A stretch of 64,000 bases of DNA from Synechococcus sp. UW140 (GCF_900474295.1 NZ_UCOB01000025.1:121432-185431); one strand, 5' to 3'. Positions 8,956 to 19,120 are shown, counted from the stretch's first letter. Numbers and translations are program-made. The notes: generated by a model from the letters alone, not told the origin.

Positions 8956-9414
8956 TCAGTTCAGGGCCTGTTCGGGAATCACCCGGGCATAGTTGGCGAA
9001 GCCTGTTGCAACAGAGGTGTAGGACTTCTGCAGCTTCGCGCCGTCTTGCAGGCGCGCCGATTCGTCAAGATCAGCGAGGGCTTCTTTCAGGGTGGTAGCC
9101 AGCTTGTTCGCTTCGGAGCGATCGTCCTTGAGAAGGCGCTGATTGATGTAGAGCATTTCCCGGCCCACTTCCTGCATTGGACCGTGGATCAGGTTGCGGG
9201 TGAAGGTCCAGTCGCGTGCGTTCACGAGCTTGGCCAGTTCGGGCAGACGCTCCTGGGCATCTTTAAAGCCTTCGGCATTGCGGCGAATCACCTCGATGTC
9301 ATCGGGGCTGATGGTGCGATTGATGCTTTTGGCGGCGTTCGCGGGGGCTGCGAGTCCCAGACAAAGGCAGGCGCAGAGGCAGAACGAGGCGAGGCGACGC
9401 AGGGCGCTCAGCAT
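8956..9414 (-). CDS. psbQ: Photosystem II protein PsbQ (CyanoQ)
   Basis: Lumenal extrinsic subunit that stabilises the oxygen-evolving photosystem II. The 152-residue protein starts with a Cys-rich signal sequence (SFCLCACLCLGLAAPANA) followed by a mostly helical mature part with the family pattern DWTFTRNLIHGPMQEVGREM. Cleavage after ANA is likely; CyanoQ of other species is a lipoprotein, and the Cys residues at 12-18 leave that open here. A GTG lies immediately before the ATG. The FAD oxidoreductase gene follows by about 10 bp on the same strand. Confidence 0.9.
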   Translation of the reverse strand: MLSALRRLASFCLCACLCLGLAAPANAAKSINRTISPDDIEVIRRNAEGFKDAQERLPELAKLVNARDWTFTRNLIHGPMQEVGREMLYINQRLLKDDRSEANKLATTLKEALADLDESARLQDGAKLQKSYTSVATGFANYARVIPEQALN

Positions 9415-9505
9415 CACAAAGCAGGGGCGTAGAGATGGGCGGGATTTTACCGGTTACTCCCGCTTGCAGTGTGATTGTGAGAATGGTTGTTCATGCGTTC
9501 TGGAC

Positions 9506-10360
9506 GTGAGTTCCCCTTCCGTGATCCTGCAGATGATCTGTCCGGACCGGCCTGGTTTAGTGAGTGAGCTTGCGGGCTGGGTTGCGGCCAATGGTGGCAA
9601 CATCTGCCATGCCGATCACCACACGGATGCTGGAGCGGGCTTGTTTCTCAGTCGTTTGGAATGGGAACAGCAAGGGTTTGGTTTGCCGCGAGAAGCGATT
9701 GAACCGGCTGTTAGCGCTCTGGCAGAGCGGCTTGGAGGGGAAGCCCAGTTGCATTTTTCAGACGACTTGCCTCGCGTCGCGATTTTTGCCAGTAAGCAGA
9801 GCCATTGTTTGCTCGATCTGCTTTGGCGCGCTCGGAGCGGCGAGTTACCGATGCAGGTTGCTTTGGTGGTGGCCAACCACCCTGATCTTGAGTCGCTCTG
9901 TCAGGAATTCGGAGTGGCGTTTGCTTGCGTGCCTGTGACTGCGGCCACCAAGCCCGAATCGGAGGCGCGGATGCTGGCGTTGTTGGAGAGCAACGGCATT
10001 GAGCTCGCCGTGCTGGCTAAATACATGCAGGTGCTGAGTGCCAATTTCCTCAGTCGTTTTCCCACGGTGATCAATATCCACCATTCCTTTCTTCCCGCGT
10101 TCAAGGGGGCGCAGCCGTATCACCGAGCCTGGCAGCGGGGTGTAAAGCTGATTGGCGCCACGGCCCACTACGTGACAGAGAACCTCGACGATGGCCCGAT
10201 CATTGAGCAGACGACGGTGCATGTGAGCCACCGCGATGAGGTGGACGATTTGATTCGCAAAGGCCGTGATACCGAGCGCCTTGCTCTGGCAAGGGCTGTG
10301 CGATTGCATCTGCACCGTCAGGTGATGGTGTATCGCGGCCGTACGGCTGTTTTTGCATGA
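9506..10360 (+). CDS. purU: Formyltetrahydrofolate deformylase
   Basis: Hydrolyses 10-formyl-tetrahydrofolate to formate and tetrahydrofolate, balancing one-carbon pools. The protein (284 residues from GTG 9506) has an N-terminal ACT domain (MICPDRPGLVSELAGWVA) and a C-terminal formyltransferase domain with NIHHSFLPAFKGAQPY carrying the catalytic His, and ENLDDGPII carrying the catalytic Asp. The frame is open further upstream into the antisense of psbQ, but that part has no family similarity. The stop codon lies in a 17-bp tandem repeat shared with the start of the next gene. Confidence 0.94.
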   Translation: MSSPSVILQMICPDRPGLVSELAGWVAANGGNICHADHHTDAGAGLFLSRLEWEQQGFGLPREAIEPAVSALAERLGGEAQLHFSDDLPRVAIFASKQSHCLLDLLWRARSGELPMQVALVVANHPDLESLCQEFGVAFACVPVTAATKPESEARMLALLESNGIELAVLAKYMQVLSANFLSRFPTVINIHHSFLPAFKGAQPYHRAWQRGVKLIGATAHYVTENLDDGPIIEQTTVHVSHRDEVDDLIRKGRDTERLALARAVRLHLHRQVMVYRGRTAVFA

Positions 10361-10393
10361 GCACCGTTTTTGCATGAGCACTGTTTTGGCATG
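10357..10393 (+). repeat. 17-bp tandem repeat of an ATGA stop/start junction
   Basis: ATGAGCAC(C/T)GTTTT(T/G)GC is repeated with a period of 17 bp, so that ATGA occurs at 10357, 10374 and 10391. The first TGA ends purU. ATG 10357 and ATG 10374 each open a six-codon reading frame (MSTVFA and MSTVLA) whose TGA overlaps the next ATG. ATG 10391 opens the long membrane-protein gene. The repeat probably arose by duplication of an original four-base ATGA overlap. Confidence 0.85.
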
Positions 10394-11704
10394 AGCTCTG
10401 TCGTTGTGCAGTTCTGCGCGCTGTTTGAGCGACTGCGCCAGCGCCTTGCGCTGGGCTGTCCCGTCGCAGCCTCTCCAACGGGCTGGTTGTTGGTTCAGCT
10501 GGGTTTGCTGCTGTTGCCGTCCAGTGCACTGCTGGCCAGCTTCTTGCTCTTCCCTGCCCTTTTGCTTGGCAGCCTGCGCCGTGAATGCCCCTATTGGCGC
10601 GATCCTTGGAATTGGCCGCTGATTGGTGCTGGTCTGTTGATGCTGCTGGGTTGTTTCAACGCCTACAGCGGGGGCCTTGCCTTGTCTGGTCTAGGCAACT
10701 GGATCCCTTTTTTCTGGGCGTTCTGGGGATTCCAGCCCTATCTCGCCGATGCCAAGGCCCGTCGTCGGATGGCCCTCTGGCTGGTGGCCGGCACGGTGCC
10801 TGTGGTGGTGACAGGTCTCGGACAGCTTTGGTTGGGCTGGCAGGGACCTTGGCAATTGCTTGGGGGCTTGATCATTTGGTTTGTTGCCCCAGGTGGAGAA
10901 CCGGAGGGACGGCTCTCGGGCTTGTTTGATTACGCCAACATCGCTGCTGCCTGGCTGGCCTTGGTGTGGCCGCTGGCGTTGGCGGCTTTGGTCCAGCCTG
11001 GTTTGAAACGAGGCCGCCGCCTGCTCGTTCTGGCCGTTGTGGTGGCCCTTGTGGCGGCGCTGGTGCTCACGGATTCGCGCAATGGCTGGGGTGCTTTGGT
11101 GTTGGCGGTGCCCTTGGTGCTGGGGCCGCTGAGCTGGCCTTGGCTTCTGCCGTTGTTGGCGCTTGCTCTCGTGCCCGTCTTGCTGTCGGTGCTGCCAGGG
11201 GTGCCGACTCTGTTTCAGGACCCTGCGCGGTCCTTGGTGCCCGAGTCGGTTTGGTCGCGGCTCAGTGATAGTCGTTATGCCTCGGAGCGGGCACTCGCCT
11301 CCACTCGGCTCAGCCAGTGGTCTGTGGCATTGCAGCTGATCAGCGAGCGTCCTTGGCTGGGATGGGGCGCCGCAGCCTTTTCGGTGCTTTACCCGTTGCG
11401 TACGGGTAAATGGCATGGCCACTCTCACAATTTGCCGTTAGAGCTTGCCGTCAGTCATGGTTTACCCGTGGCGATCGCCGTCGTCGGGCTGGTTTTGGCC
11501 TTGTTGGTTGTCAGTCAGCGCTGCGCCTCGATGTCTCTCTTCGATCGGGCCTGGTGGGCCGCGATTTTGATCGTTGTGGTGCTCCACGGCACCGACATGC
11601 CGTTCTTTGATAGCCGTCTGAACATTGCCGGTTGGATGCTCCTGGCGGGGTTGCGCAGTCGTATCGGCGAACCTCGCTCCAATGATTCGGTGACGGTGTT
11701 GTGA
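10391..11704 (+). CDS. O-antigen ligase/polymerase-like membrane protein
   Basis: A 437-residue integral membrane protein with roughly ten hydrophobic helices. Near residues 315-360 it has the Wzy_C/WaaL-type pattern ERPWLGWGAAAFSVLYP, then GHSHNLPLELAVSHGLP, which in the family forms the periplasmic loop acting in O-antigen ligation or polymerisation. The IctB-like proteins of cyanobacteria belong to the same superfamily, so the exact role is open. Translation is likely coupled to purU through the repeated ATGA junction. Its stop abuts the stop of the convergent radical SAM gene. Confidence 0.85.
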   Translation: MSSVVVQFCALFERLRQRLALGCPVAASPTGWLLVQLGLLLLPSSALLASFLLFPALLLGSLRRECPYWRDPWNWPLIGAGLLMLLGCFNAYSGGLALSGLGNWIPFFWAFWGFQPYLADAKARRRMALWLVAGTVPVVVTGLGQLWLGWQGPWQLLGGLIIWFVAPGGEPEGRLSGLFDYANIAAAWLALVWPLALAALVQPGLKRGRRLLVLAVVVALVAALVLTDSRNGWGALVLAVPLVLGPLSWPWLLPLLALALVPVLLSVLPGVPTLFQDPARSLVPESVWSRLSDSRYASERALASTRLSQWSVALQLISERPWLGWGAAAFSVLYPLRTGKWHGHSHNLPLELAVSHGLPVAIAVVGLVLALLVVSQRCASMSLFDRAWWAAILIVVVLHGTDMPFFDSRLNIAGWMLLAGLRSRIGEPRSNDSVTVL

Positions 11705-13312
11705 TCAGTTGCTACCCAGGCTGAGGGATTCCTGTTGATGCTCCAACAACCGTTCTCGGCTGAGCGGTCCTTCCAGGTGTTCCCAGGGCAGCACCTGGTT
11801 CGAATCCCAGCATTCATGCACCACGGACTCCCAACTGGGCGGGAGCGGCAGGGTCACGCCGGCGCTTTGGGCTTGGGGCAGTTCGCCTGCACGGGCTGCT
11901 CGGTAGGCCTTCTTCCAGCCTCCGAGGCTTTCTTGGGAGCCACGCACCGCTGCAATCACCGGTGCTAGGCGCCTGTCACTGCGCGAGAGCAGAGCTTGGA
12001 TCACGCTCCAGCCATAACTTTCGGGGCGTAGGTCGATGCCTTTGGGTTTGAGCCGTTTGGCCAGCAGCTTGAGACGTTTCTCTGCCTCTGGCCTCACGCC
12101 CTGCCATTGGAAGGGGGTGTGGGCTTTGGGGACGAAGGTGCTCACGCCCAGGGTGAAACGGAGACCCGGTGTGCCTTTCTTCAGATGGAGAAGAAGGGCT
12201 GCTGTGCTCTCTACGTCGTCGTTGTCTTCGCAGGGCAGGCCAACCATTCCATACAGCTTCAGAGCCTTCAGTCCCCCCTGTTTGGCGTGTCGGGCCGCAG
12301 CTTCGATTTCGTCTCCCCTCAGTTTTTTGTTGACGACCCGTCGGATGCGCTCACTGCCGCTTTCGATTGCGATCGTGAGTGATTTGCTGCCTCGCCGGGT
12401 CAGCACGCTTGCCAGTTCGGGTGTGACCGTGGCGGCTCGCACGGAACTGACGCTCAGCCTTAGATCATCGAAGCGGTCCTGCCCTAGCCATTGCAGTAGG
12501 TCTGTGAACTGCGGGTGTTGGGTCACCGAGGCTCCCAGTAAGCCCAATCGCTTGGTGGCTGTCAGCCCCTTTTCTACGGCCGGGATCAGTCCGTCCTCGA
12601 GGGATGGGGTCCGAAACGGCAGGGTGAGGTAACTGGCCAGGCAGAAGCGGCACAGCTCCGGGCAGCTTCGGACCACTTCCACCATGTGGATGTCTGGCCA
12701 GGCGGCTTCGGGGGTGATCACCGTGGAGTGGCTGAGGCTGTTGCCACGCCAGGTCTGCTTGGCGATCGTGCGGGGTAGCGTCGCTTCCACCGGTTCTACC
12801 GCCAACAGCGTGCCTTCACTGTCGTAACGGGGGGCATGCAACTCGGGAACGTAGATCCCCGGCACCGTGCTCAGATGCCGTAGGCGCTCTGGCCTGGGTT
12901 GGTCTTTGACGGCCTGGAGGGCATCGATGAAGGCCGGTAGAAGATTCTCACCATCTCCCAGCAGCACCACATCGAAGAACGGGGCTAACGGTTCGGGGTT
13001 AGCGGTGAGGACCGGACCGCCTCCAAACACGATCGGGTGTTCATCACTGCGTTGGTGGCTCCAGATCGGAATGCGTTGCTGCTCGAGCAGATCAAGCAGG
13101 ACCGGGCCATCGAGTTCCCAACTCAGGGAGAGACCGAACAGGTCGCATTGGCGGTGGGGCCGATCCCCCTGATCGGTGAAAAGGCGGCGCACATCCAGGT
13201 CCGGTCGCATCGCCAGAGTCGCCCAGACAATTTGGTAGCCGAGGCTGGTGATGCCCACGGTGTAGGTGCTGGGAAACGCCAGCACTGTGCGCAGGGCACC
13301 TGGTTCCGGCAC
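11705..13312 (-). CDS. B12-binding-like radical SAM protein (TIGR03960-type)
   Basis: Radical SAM protein of unknown substrate. From GTG 13312 it has 535 residues. The N-terminal third resembles a cobalamin-binding-like fold (TVGITSLGYQIVWATLA, then GLSLSWELDG and FGGGPVLTANPEPLAP). The radical SAM motif is ELCRFCLASYL, an atypical CxxC arrangement preceded by VVRSCPELCRFC, so the three cluster cysteines are C-x3-C-x2-C. The frame stays open to a CTG at 13345 that overlaps the ClC stop as CTGA; using it would give 546 residues starting LKQETLLFNP, which looks like part of the protein. The start is therefore uncertain. Confidence 0.87.
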   Translation of the reverse strand: MPEPGALRTVLAFPSTYTVGITSLGYQIVWATLAMRPDLDVRRLFTDQGDRPHRQCDLFGLSLSWELDGPVLLDLLEQQRIPIWSHQRSDEHPIVFGGGPVLTANPEPLAPFFDVVLLGDGENLLPAFIDALQAVKDQPRPERLRHLSTVPGIYVPELHAPRYDSEGTLLAVEPVEATLPRTIAKQTWRGNSLSHSTVITPEAAWPDIHMVEVVRSCPELCRFCLASYLTLPFRTPSLEDGLIPAVEKGLTATKRLGLLGASVTQHPQFTDLLQWLGQDRFDDLRLSVSSVRAATVTPELASVLTRRGSKSLTIAIESGSERIRRVVNKKLRGDEIEAAARHAKQGGLKALKLYGMVGLPCEDNDDVESTAALLLHLKKGTPGLRFTLGVSTFVPKAHTPFQWQGVRPEAEKRLKLLAKRLKPKGIDLRPESYGWSVIQALLSRSDRRLAPVIAAVRGSQESLGGWKKAYRAARAGELPQAQSAGVTLPLPPSWESVVHECWDSNQVLPWEHLEGPLSRERLLEHQQESLSLGSN

Positions 13313-13341
13313 CGCTGGGTTGAACAGCAGGGTTTCCTGTT

Positions 13342-14835
13342 TCAGTGACTGTCTTCCGGTGGGGTGGGTTTGGGGTGTTGAGGCGGAGCAGGCGCTGTAA
13401 AGGCGCGTCGACGGATGGATCCTTCCCAGGCGTGATGGATGCCACCGCGCCGTTCCCGGCGGGCTTCTAAGTGATCCTCCTCCAGCAGCTCCATGCCGAG
13501 CTGGCGTTCGTAGATCGAGCGGTCGTCGAAGAGACGGGCTACCAGGAAGCTGGCTAGACAGGCCACCAAGAGCGGCTTCAGAATCAGCAGATCCTTGGTG
13601 AGGGCGAAGGCCAGGAACATGGCCGTGATTGGCGTACGGGAACAGCTGGCCACGAAGGCACCCATCCCTGCGAACACATAGGTGCTGGGCACGTGGCCGG
13701 TGAGGGCCTCTACCCAGATGCCGCAAGCCAGACCGATGGCGCCTCCTAGGGTGAGCATCGGGTAGAACAGCCCGCCTGGAGCTCCTGAGGCTGCCGCTAG
13801 GCCTGTGCTGAAAAACAGCACGATGAAGGTGCCCAGAGCCATGGGGATGTCGACTTTGCCGTCGGCAATCAGATGCTGCAGACCCTCGAGGTTGTGAAAT
13901 GCATCCGGCAGAAAGGCGTACACGCTGCCCAGCACGCCACCACTGATCACCATGCGCAGCACCAAGCGATCACCAAACCAGGCGTTTCCCTTGCGCTGCA
14001 TGGTCAGCACGTAGCGGCAGTAGAGCTCTGCCAGCACACCCACCACCACACCAAGTCCGATCAGATAGCCCAGATCGATTGGCAGAAAGCTCACGAGTGG
14101 TGTGTACTCCCTTTCCAGTAGGAAGCCTTGGGTGGCATCCAGTCCGCCCGTGGAGGGGCTGATGCCCACTAGCCCAAAGACATCCGCCCAGGCATCGGCC
14201 CAGAAGGTGGTGACAATCACCAGAAGCAACACCACCGGTCTGGCGGAGTGCAGCAATTCCTCTACGGCGTAGACGAAGCCTCCGATGGGGGCACTGAACA
14301 CTGCTGCGATACCGGCTCCGCCTCCGGCGGCCACGATCAAGCGGCGAAAGGCCACAGGTGCTTTCAACCAGCGCGCCATCTGCCAGGCCACGGAGCCGCC
14401 CATCTGCACGGCCGGACCTTCCGGTCCGAGTGGGAAGCCGCTGCCGATGGCCACGATCCCAGCCACAAGTTTCACCAGTCCCACCTGCAGGCCCATTGGC
14501 ACCGCACGGTGCTTGAGGAAACCCATGATGTGGGTGATGCCTGACCCCCCCGCTGCAGGGGCCAGCCGTGACACCAGCAAGCCAGACACCAGACCGCCTA
14601 GTGCGCCAAGGCTGGGTAGCACAACCCAGGCGGGAAACTCGGCTAGAAGTTCAAGCCGCCAGCCGCCCAGCAGCTTGAGCCCCGCCTTGAAGAGCACACC
14701 TGTGAGGGCCGCACCGAGCCCTGTGAGCATGAGCGCCAGCACCACGACCCACCAGCGGCGTTCCAGCAGCCTGCGGATGCTGCGGCTGGAGCCAAGTTGA
14801 TGGCGGCGGTGTTTCAGTTCACTCAGAACGACCAT
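13342..14835 (-). CDS. ClC-family chloride/proton antiporter
   Basis: A 497-residue membrane protein of the voltage-gated chloride channel family. The selectivity segments are visible: GGSGITHI, GPEGPAVQMGG with the gating Glu, FSAPIGGFVYAVEELLH with the internal Glu pair typical of proton-coupled antiporters, and SGAPGGLFYPMLTLGG. A charged C-terminal tail without CBS domains follows. I start at ATG 14835 (MVVLSELKHRR), 19 bp after the acnB stop; a longer frame would overlap acnB. Retention of both glutamates suggests exchange rather than a passive channel. Confidence 0.92.
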   Translation of the reverse strand: MVVLSELKHRRHQLGSSRSIRRLLERRWWVVVLALMLTGLGAALTGVLFKAGLKLLGGWRLELLAEFPAWVVLPSLGALGGLVSGLLVSRLAPAAGGSGITHIMGFLKHRAVPMGLQVGLVKLVAGIVAIGSGFPLGPEGPAVQMGGSVAWQMARWLKAPVAFRRLIVAAGGGAGIAAVFSAPIGGFVYAVEELLHSARPVVLLLVIVTTFWADAWADVFGLVGISPSTGGLDATQGFLLEREYTPLVSFLPIDLGYLIGLGVVVGVLAELYCRYVLTMQRKGNAWFGDRLVLRMVISGGVLGSVYAFLPDAFHNLEGLQHLIADGKVDIPMALGTFIVLFFSTGLAAASGAPGGLFYPMLTLGGAIGLACGIWVEALTGHVPSTYVFAGMGAFVASCSRTPITAMFLAFALTKDLLILKPLLVACLASFLVARLFDDRSIYERQLGMELLEEDHLEARRERRGGIHHAWEGSIRRRAFTAPAPPQHPKPTPPEDSH

Positions 14836-14854
14836 TGACGACGACTGGCTGGCT

Positions 14855-17455
14855 TCAGGCTTTCGCCAGAACGTCAGCCTGGTCGGTTGCGCTGATGATG
14901 CGGCCCTCGTCATCAAATCCATCGATTTGATCGAAGTTCAGATAGCGATAGAGCTCAGCTGACAGCGGGTCGATTTTTTCGGCGGCAATGCGCTGATATT
15001 CCTCGGCTGTGGGGATGCGCCCGAGCAGGGCACAAACTGCGGCGAGTTCTGCGCTGCCGAGATACACCTGAGCACCCTTGCCGAGACGATTATTGAAGTT
15101 GCGGGTGCTGGTTGAGAACACGGTGGTGTTGTCGTCGACCCTGGCCTGGTTTCCCATGCACAGTGAGCAGCCGGGCATCTCCATACGCGAGCCAGCTGCT
15201 TCGAACGTGGCGTAGTAACCCTCGGCCTTGAGCATGTCCTCGTCCATTCGAGTGGGTGGGCACACCCAGAGACGCGCCTTGTTGGCGCCGGCGCCTTCGA
15301 GCACCTTGGCCGCGGCGCGGTAGTGGCCGATGTTGGTCATGCAGGAGCCGATGAACACTTCCTGCACTGCATCACCGGACACTTCGCTCAGCAGCTTCAC
15401 GTTGTCGGGGTCGTTGGGACAGGCCAGTACGGGTTCGGTGAGGTCGTTGAGGTTGATCTCGATGATTTCGGCATACTCGGCATCGGTATCGGCGCTTAGC
15501 AGCTGGGGGTTGGCGAGCCATTCCTCCATCGCCTTAATGCGTCGAGCCAGGGTTCGGGCATCGCTGTAGCCCCGGGCGACCATGTTTTTGAGCAGTGCCA
15601 CGTTGCTGCGCAGGTATTCGCTCACCGTTGCCTCTGAGAGCTTGATTGTGCAGCCGGCGCAGGAGCGTTCAGCGGTGGCGTCGGTAAGCTCGAACGCTTG
15701 CTCCAGCTTGAGGTCTGGCAGGCCTTCGATCTCCATGATCCGGCCGTTGAATGCGTTTTTCTTGTTCGATTTCTCCACGGTGAGCAGACCTTTCTGAATC
15801 GCCACCCAGGGGATGGCATTCACCACATCGCGCAAGGTCACCCCCGGTTGCAGGGAGCCGCTGAAACGCACCAGCACCGATTCAGGCATGTCGAGTGGCA
15901 TGGCGCCGATGGCGGCGGCGAAGGCCACCACGCCAGACCCGCCTGGGAAGGAGATTCCGAGAGGGAATCGGGTGTGACTGTCACCTCCTGTTCCCACCGT
16001 GTCGGGCAGGAGCATGCGGTTCAGCCAGCTGTGGATGATGCCGTCACCTGGACGCAGAGCCACACCGCCTCGCTGGGCGAAGAAGTCAGGCAGGTCTTTC
16101 TGGGTTTGTAGATCAACAGGCTTGGGGTAAGCAGCCGTGTGGCAGAAGCTCTGCATCACCAAGTCGGCTGAGAAGCCGAGGCAGGCGAGTTCCTTCATCT
16201 CGTCCCGTGTCATCGGTCCAGTGGTGTCCTGGGAGCCGACGGTTGTCATCAACGGTTCGCAGCTGGTGCCGGGGCGCACTCCCGGAAGCCCACAGGCTTT
16301 GCCAACCATTTTTTGAGCGAGGGTAAAGCCCTTGCCGGTGTCTGCAGGTGCGGAGGGTCGGATAAACAGTGTGGAGGGAGCCACGCCGAGTTGATTGCGC
16401 ACTTTGTCGGTGAGGGCGCGGCCGATCATCAGGGGGATGCGCCCACCGGCGCGCACTTCATCACTGATGGTGCTTGGTTTGAGGTCGAAGCGAGCAATGA
16501 TGTCGCCGGCACCTGCCTCTCCGGCGGCCCGTTCGATCGTGCCGGCGTAGGGACGGATGGTGATCACATCCCCGCTGTTGAGCTGGCTGACGTCACATTC
16601 GATTGGCAGAGCACCGGAGTCTTCTGCCGTGTTGAAAAAGATTGGAGCGATTTTGCCGCCGATGATCACACCGCCGGCGCGTTTGTTGGGGACGTGGGGG
16701 ATGTCGTTGCCCGTGTGCCAGAGCACTGAGTTGATCGCTGATTTGCGGGAGCTGCCGGTGCCCACCACGTCTCCCACATAGGCGACGGGGTGGCCCTTGC
16801 TTTTCAGTTCGGCAATCGCGGCAAGGCCAGCGGGGTCCCGCGTCTCCAGCATCGCCAGAGCGTGAAGGGGAATGTCCGGGCGGGTTGTGGCGTGGGTGGC
16901 GGGAGAAAGATCGTCGGTGTTGGTCTCGCCCTCCACCTTGAACACGGTGACGGTGATTTCCTCGGCCAGTTCTGGTTTGGATGTGAACCACTCTCCGGCT
17001 GCCCAGCTGTCCACAACCTGCTTGGCGAAGCGGTTGGTGGCGGCCAGTTCCATCACCTCGTTGTAGGCGTCGTAGACCAACAAGCTGCGGCTCAGGCCTT
17101 GGGCAGCGCAGTCCGCCAGGTCTGATTCGCTGTGCAGTAGCAGCTCGATCAGGGCCGCCACGTTGTAGCCCCCCACCATCGTGCCCAGCAGCTGTGTGGC
17201 TTCCAGCGGTGAGATCAGCGGGCTGGTGGCCCTGCCCTGGGCCACGGCACTCAGCCAGGTGGCCTTCACATAGGCGGCTTCGTCCACCCCGGGTGGGATC
17301 CGTTCACTGAGTAGATGCAGCAGCTCCTTCTCCTCTCCTGCTGGAGGGTTTTGAAGCAGCTCCGTGAGTGCCTGGGTCTGCTCTGCGTTGAGCGGCAGGG
17401 GGGGGATCCCCTGGGCGGTCCGTTCGGCGGCGCTTTCGCGGTATGCACTCAGCAT
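14855..17455 (-). CDS. acnB: Bifunctional aconitate hydratase 2 / 2-methylisocitrate dehydratase
   Basis: Iron-sulfur enzyme interconverting citrate and isocitrate in the partial TCA cycle. The 866-residue length fits AcnB. An N-terminal HEAT-like domain is followed by a swivel domain ([20 protein letters not shown]) and the catalytic domains with [22 protein letters not shown] and [11 protein letters not shown], which carry the three [4Fe-4S] cysteines. ATG 17455 ([15 protein letters not shown]) matches the usual start; upstream codons in frame overlap the promoter region shared with the divergent DAHP synthase gene. Confidence 0.97.
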   Translation of the reverse strand: MLSAYRESAAERTAQGIPPLPLNAEQTQALTELLQNPPAGEEKELLHLLSERIPPGVDEAAYVKATWLSAVAQGRATSPLISPLEATQLLGTMVGGYNVAALIELLLHSESDLADCAAQGLSRSLLVYDAYNEVMELAATNRFAKQVVDSWAAGEWFTSKPELAEEITVTVFKVEGETNTDDLSPATHATTRPDIPLHALAMLETRDPAGLAAIAELKSKGHPVAYVGDVVGTGSSRKSAINSVLWHTGNDIPHVPNKRAGGVIIGGKIAPIFFNTAEDSGALPIECDVSQLNSGDVITIRPYAGTIERAAGEAGAGDIIARFDLKPSTISDEVRAGGRIPLMIGRALTDKVRNQLGVAPSTLFIRPSAPADTGKGFTLAQKMVGKACGLPGVRPGTSCEPLMTTVGSQDTTGPMTRDEMKELACLGFSADLVMQSFCHTAAYPKPVDLQTQKDLPDFFAQRGGVALRPGDGIIHSWLNRMLLPDTVGTGGDSHTRFPLGISFPGGSGVVAFAAAIGAMPLDMPESVLVRFSGSLQPGVTLRDVVNAIPWVAIQKGLLTVEKSNKKNAFNGRIMEIEGLPDLKLEQAFELTDATAERSCAGCTIKLSEATVSEYLRSNVALLKNMVARGYSDARTLARRIKAMEEWLANPQLLSADTDAEYAEIIEINLNDLTEPVLACPNDPDNVKLLSEVSGDAVQEVFIGSCMTNIGHYRAAAKVLEGAGANKARLWVCPPTRMDEDMLKAEGYYATFEAAGSRMEMPGCSLCMGNQARVDDNTTVFSTSTRNFNNRLGKGAQVYLGSAELAAVCALLGRIPTAEEYQRIAAEKIDPLSAELYRYLNFDQIDGFDDEGRIISATDQADVLAKA

Positions 17456-17570
17456 CGGGATGGGGCTTCTGACGGTGGGCTCTGCCACCATTCTTCTTGT
17501 TGATGGGTCCGTCTTTGGTGATTGATGCATCCGGTGGCTTACGTAACCTGGGTTTTTAGCGGCCAGAGGT

Positions 17571-18632
17571 ATGACCACCACTTCCGATCTGCATGTGGTG
17601 GAGACCCGCCCACTGGTGGCCCCGGCCCTGCTTCATGGTGATTTGCCGATTGATCCTGTTGCCGCCGAGACGGTGACTGGTGCCCGTCGGCGTATTCAGG
17701 CAATCCTCAGCGGTCAGGATCGGAGGCAGCTGGTGATCGTCGGGCCCTGTTCGGTCCACGATGTGGATGCTGCTCGTGCCTATGCCAGCCGTTTAGCGCC
17801 TCTGCGTGAACGCCACAGCCAGGAGCTGGAGGTGGTGATGCGTGTGTATTTCGAGAAACCCCGCACCACAGTTGGTTGGAAGGGGCTGATTAATGACCCC
17901 CATCTCGACGGCTCCTATGACATCAACACCGGTTTACGCCTGTCGCGGTCGTTGTTGCTCGATCTGGCCCGTGATGGCATGCCCACTGCCACCGAATTAC
18001 TTGATCCTGTGGTGCCTCAGTACATCGCGGATTTGATTAGTTGGACCGCGATCGGTGCGCGCACCACCGAGAGCCAGACCCATCGGGAGATGGCCTCGGG
18101 CCTGTCGATGCCGATCGGTTACAAGAACAGCACGGATGGCAGTGCCACCATCGCGATTAACGCGATGCAGGCAGCATCGAAACCTCATCATTTTCTTGGC
18201 ATTAATCACAGTGGTCAGGCTTCGATCGTCAGCACCACCGGCAACCCCCATGGACATTTGGTTTTGCGCGGCGGCAATCGCGGAACCAACTACCACCTCG
18301 AAGCGGTGCAAGATGCAGCCGCTGAACTGAGCAAGGCTGGTTTACAGGAACGTTTGATGGTTGATTGCAGCCACGGCAATTCCAATAAGGATTTCCGCCG
18401 TCAGGGAGATGTGCTTGAAGCTGTAGCCGATCAGGTGCGTCAGGGCTCGACCCATGTGATGGGGGTGATGCTGGAGAGCCATTTGGTGGAGGGCAGCCAG
18501 AAGCTCAGTGCTGATCGCTCGGCGATGACCTACGGACAGAGTGTGACTGATGCCTGCATCAGCATCGACACCACGGCGCAACTCCTGGAGCAGCTGGCGG
18601 GGGCGGTGGCTGCATCTCGCTTGCCTGTCTGA
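17571..18632 (+). CDS. 3-deoxy-7-phosphoheptulonate (DAHP) synthase, class I
   Basis: First enzyme of the shikimate pathway, condensing phosphoenolpyruvate and erythrose 4-phosphate. The 353 residues match the AroF/AroG/AroH type: [49 protein letters not shown] and [11 protein letters not shown]. Which allosteric class (Phe-, Tyr- or Trp-sensitive) it belongs to cannot be told from sequence alone. It is divergent from acnB with a 115-bp gap and is followed by an inverted repeat that may end the transcript. Confidence 0.96.
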   Translation: MTTTSDLHVVETRPLVAPALLHGDLPIDPVAAETVTGARRRIQAILSGQDRRQLVIVGPCSVHDVDAARAYASRLAPLRERHSQELEVVMRVYFEKPRTTVGWKGLINDPHLDGSYDINTGLRLSRSLLLDLARDGMPTATELLDPVVPQYIADLISWTAIGARTTESQTHREMASGLSMPIGYKNSTDGSATIAINAMQAASKPHHFLGINHSGQASIVSTTGNPHGHLVLRGGNRGTNYHLEAVQDAAAELSKAGLQERLMVDCSHGNSNKDFRRQGDVLEAVADQVRQGSTHVMGVMLESHLVEGSQKLSADRSAMTYGQSVTDACISIDTTAQLLEQLAGAVAASRLPV

Positions 18633-18633
18633 T

Positions 18634-18660
18634 CTGGCACTTGCAGCTAGAGAGTGCCAG
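18634..18660 (+). terminator. Inverted repeat just after the DAHP synthase gene
   Basis: CTGGCACT and AGTGCCAG form a perfect 8-bp stem with an 11-nt loop, starting 2 bp after the stop codon. Only a weak T-rich stretch follows, so termination is plausible but unproven. Confidence 0.4.
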
Positions 18661-18757
18661 CTTGATTGTTAATCAATTTGTTCATGTAGGCGATCTCGTT
18701 GATAGCTTCTTTTTGTAGTTCTGCTGCTGTTTGATCACAACATTGGGGTGATTGCGC

Positions 18758-19093
18758 ATGGAGGTTGCGTCCGTGGTCTTTCTCCATTTCTTCGGTTTCG
18801 GAGATTCCCTGCGCTTGTTTGAACTCGAACAGCAGACTGGACTGTGGGTCCGGGGGTTCCGTCCTCTCCAGCTGGATGGTCTCTTGCAGTGGAGCCAGCG
18901 GGTTGCCAGCTCTCAGCACTGGGATTGTGATGCTCTCCAGCATCAGGTGATGGGCTTGTGGATGGAGCGGGCCGATCAGATACGCCGCTGGCAGGTTGGT
19001 CTCCAGACGCTGCCGCAGGAGCAGGTGTTGGTGGCTGGTCTCGGCAGCCATGGTGACTGGAGTCGTCATTGGGAGCGGATGCTGCAGTTCTGA
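18758..19093 (+). CDS. Hypothetical protein rich in Trp and Gln
   Basis: A 111-residue protein without a recognised family. Codon use (frequent CTG, CAG, GTG, GGT) resembles the neighbouring genes, and the segment FFGFGDSLRLFELEQQTGLW looks like a folded protein. A competing 140-codon frame on the opposite strand (18647-19069) shows low-complexity Pro/Gln/Leu sequence over most of its length, but its last 46 codons (from ATG 18787, ending MNKLINNQAGTL) look protein-like, so a small minus-strand gene at 18647-18787 cannot be excluded. It converges with the phytol-kinase-like gene. Confidence 0.5.
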   Translation: MEVASVVFLHFFGFGDSLRLFELEQQTGLWVRGFRPLQLDGLLQWSQRVASSQHWDCDALQHQVMGLWMERADQIRRWQVGLQTLPQEQVLVAGLGSHGDWSRHWERMLQF

Positions 19094-19120
19094 CCGTCTG
19101 CACCGCGGTTTGGACGCGAA

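Noticed and set aside
11797..11808. GGTTCGAATCCC, which resembles a tRNA T-loop
   Set aside because: It lies inside the radical SAM gene and no acceptor stem or anticodon arm can be formed around it.
18788..19069. First part of a 140-codon minus-strand frame opposite the Trp-rich hypothetical gene
   Set aside because: Low-complexity translation with poor codon choice; only the last 46 codons are worth considering.
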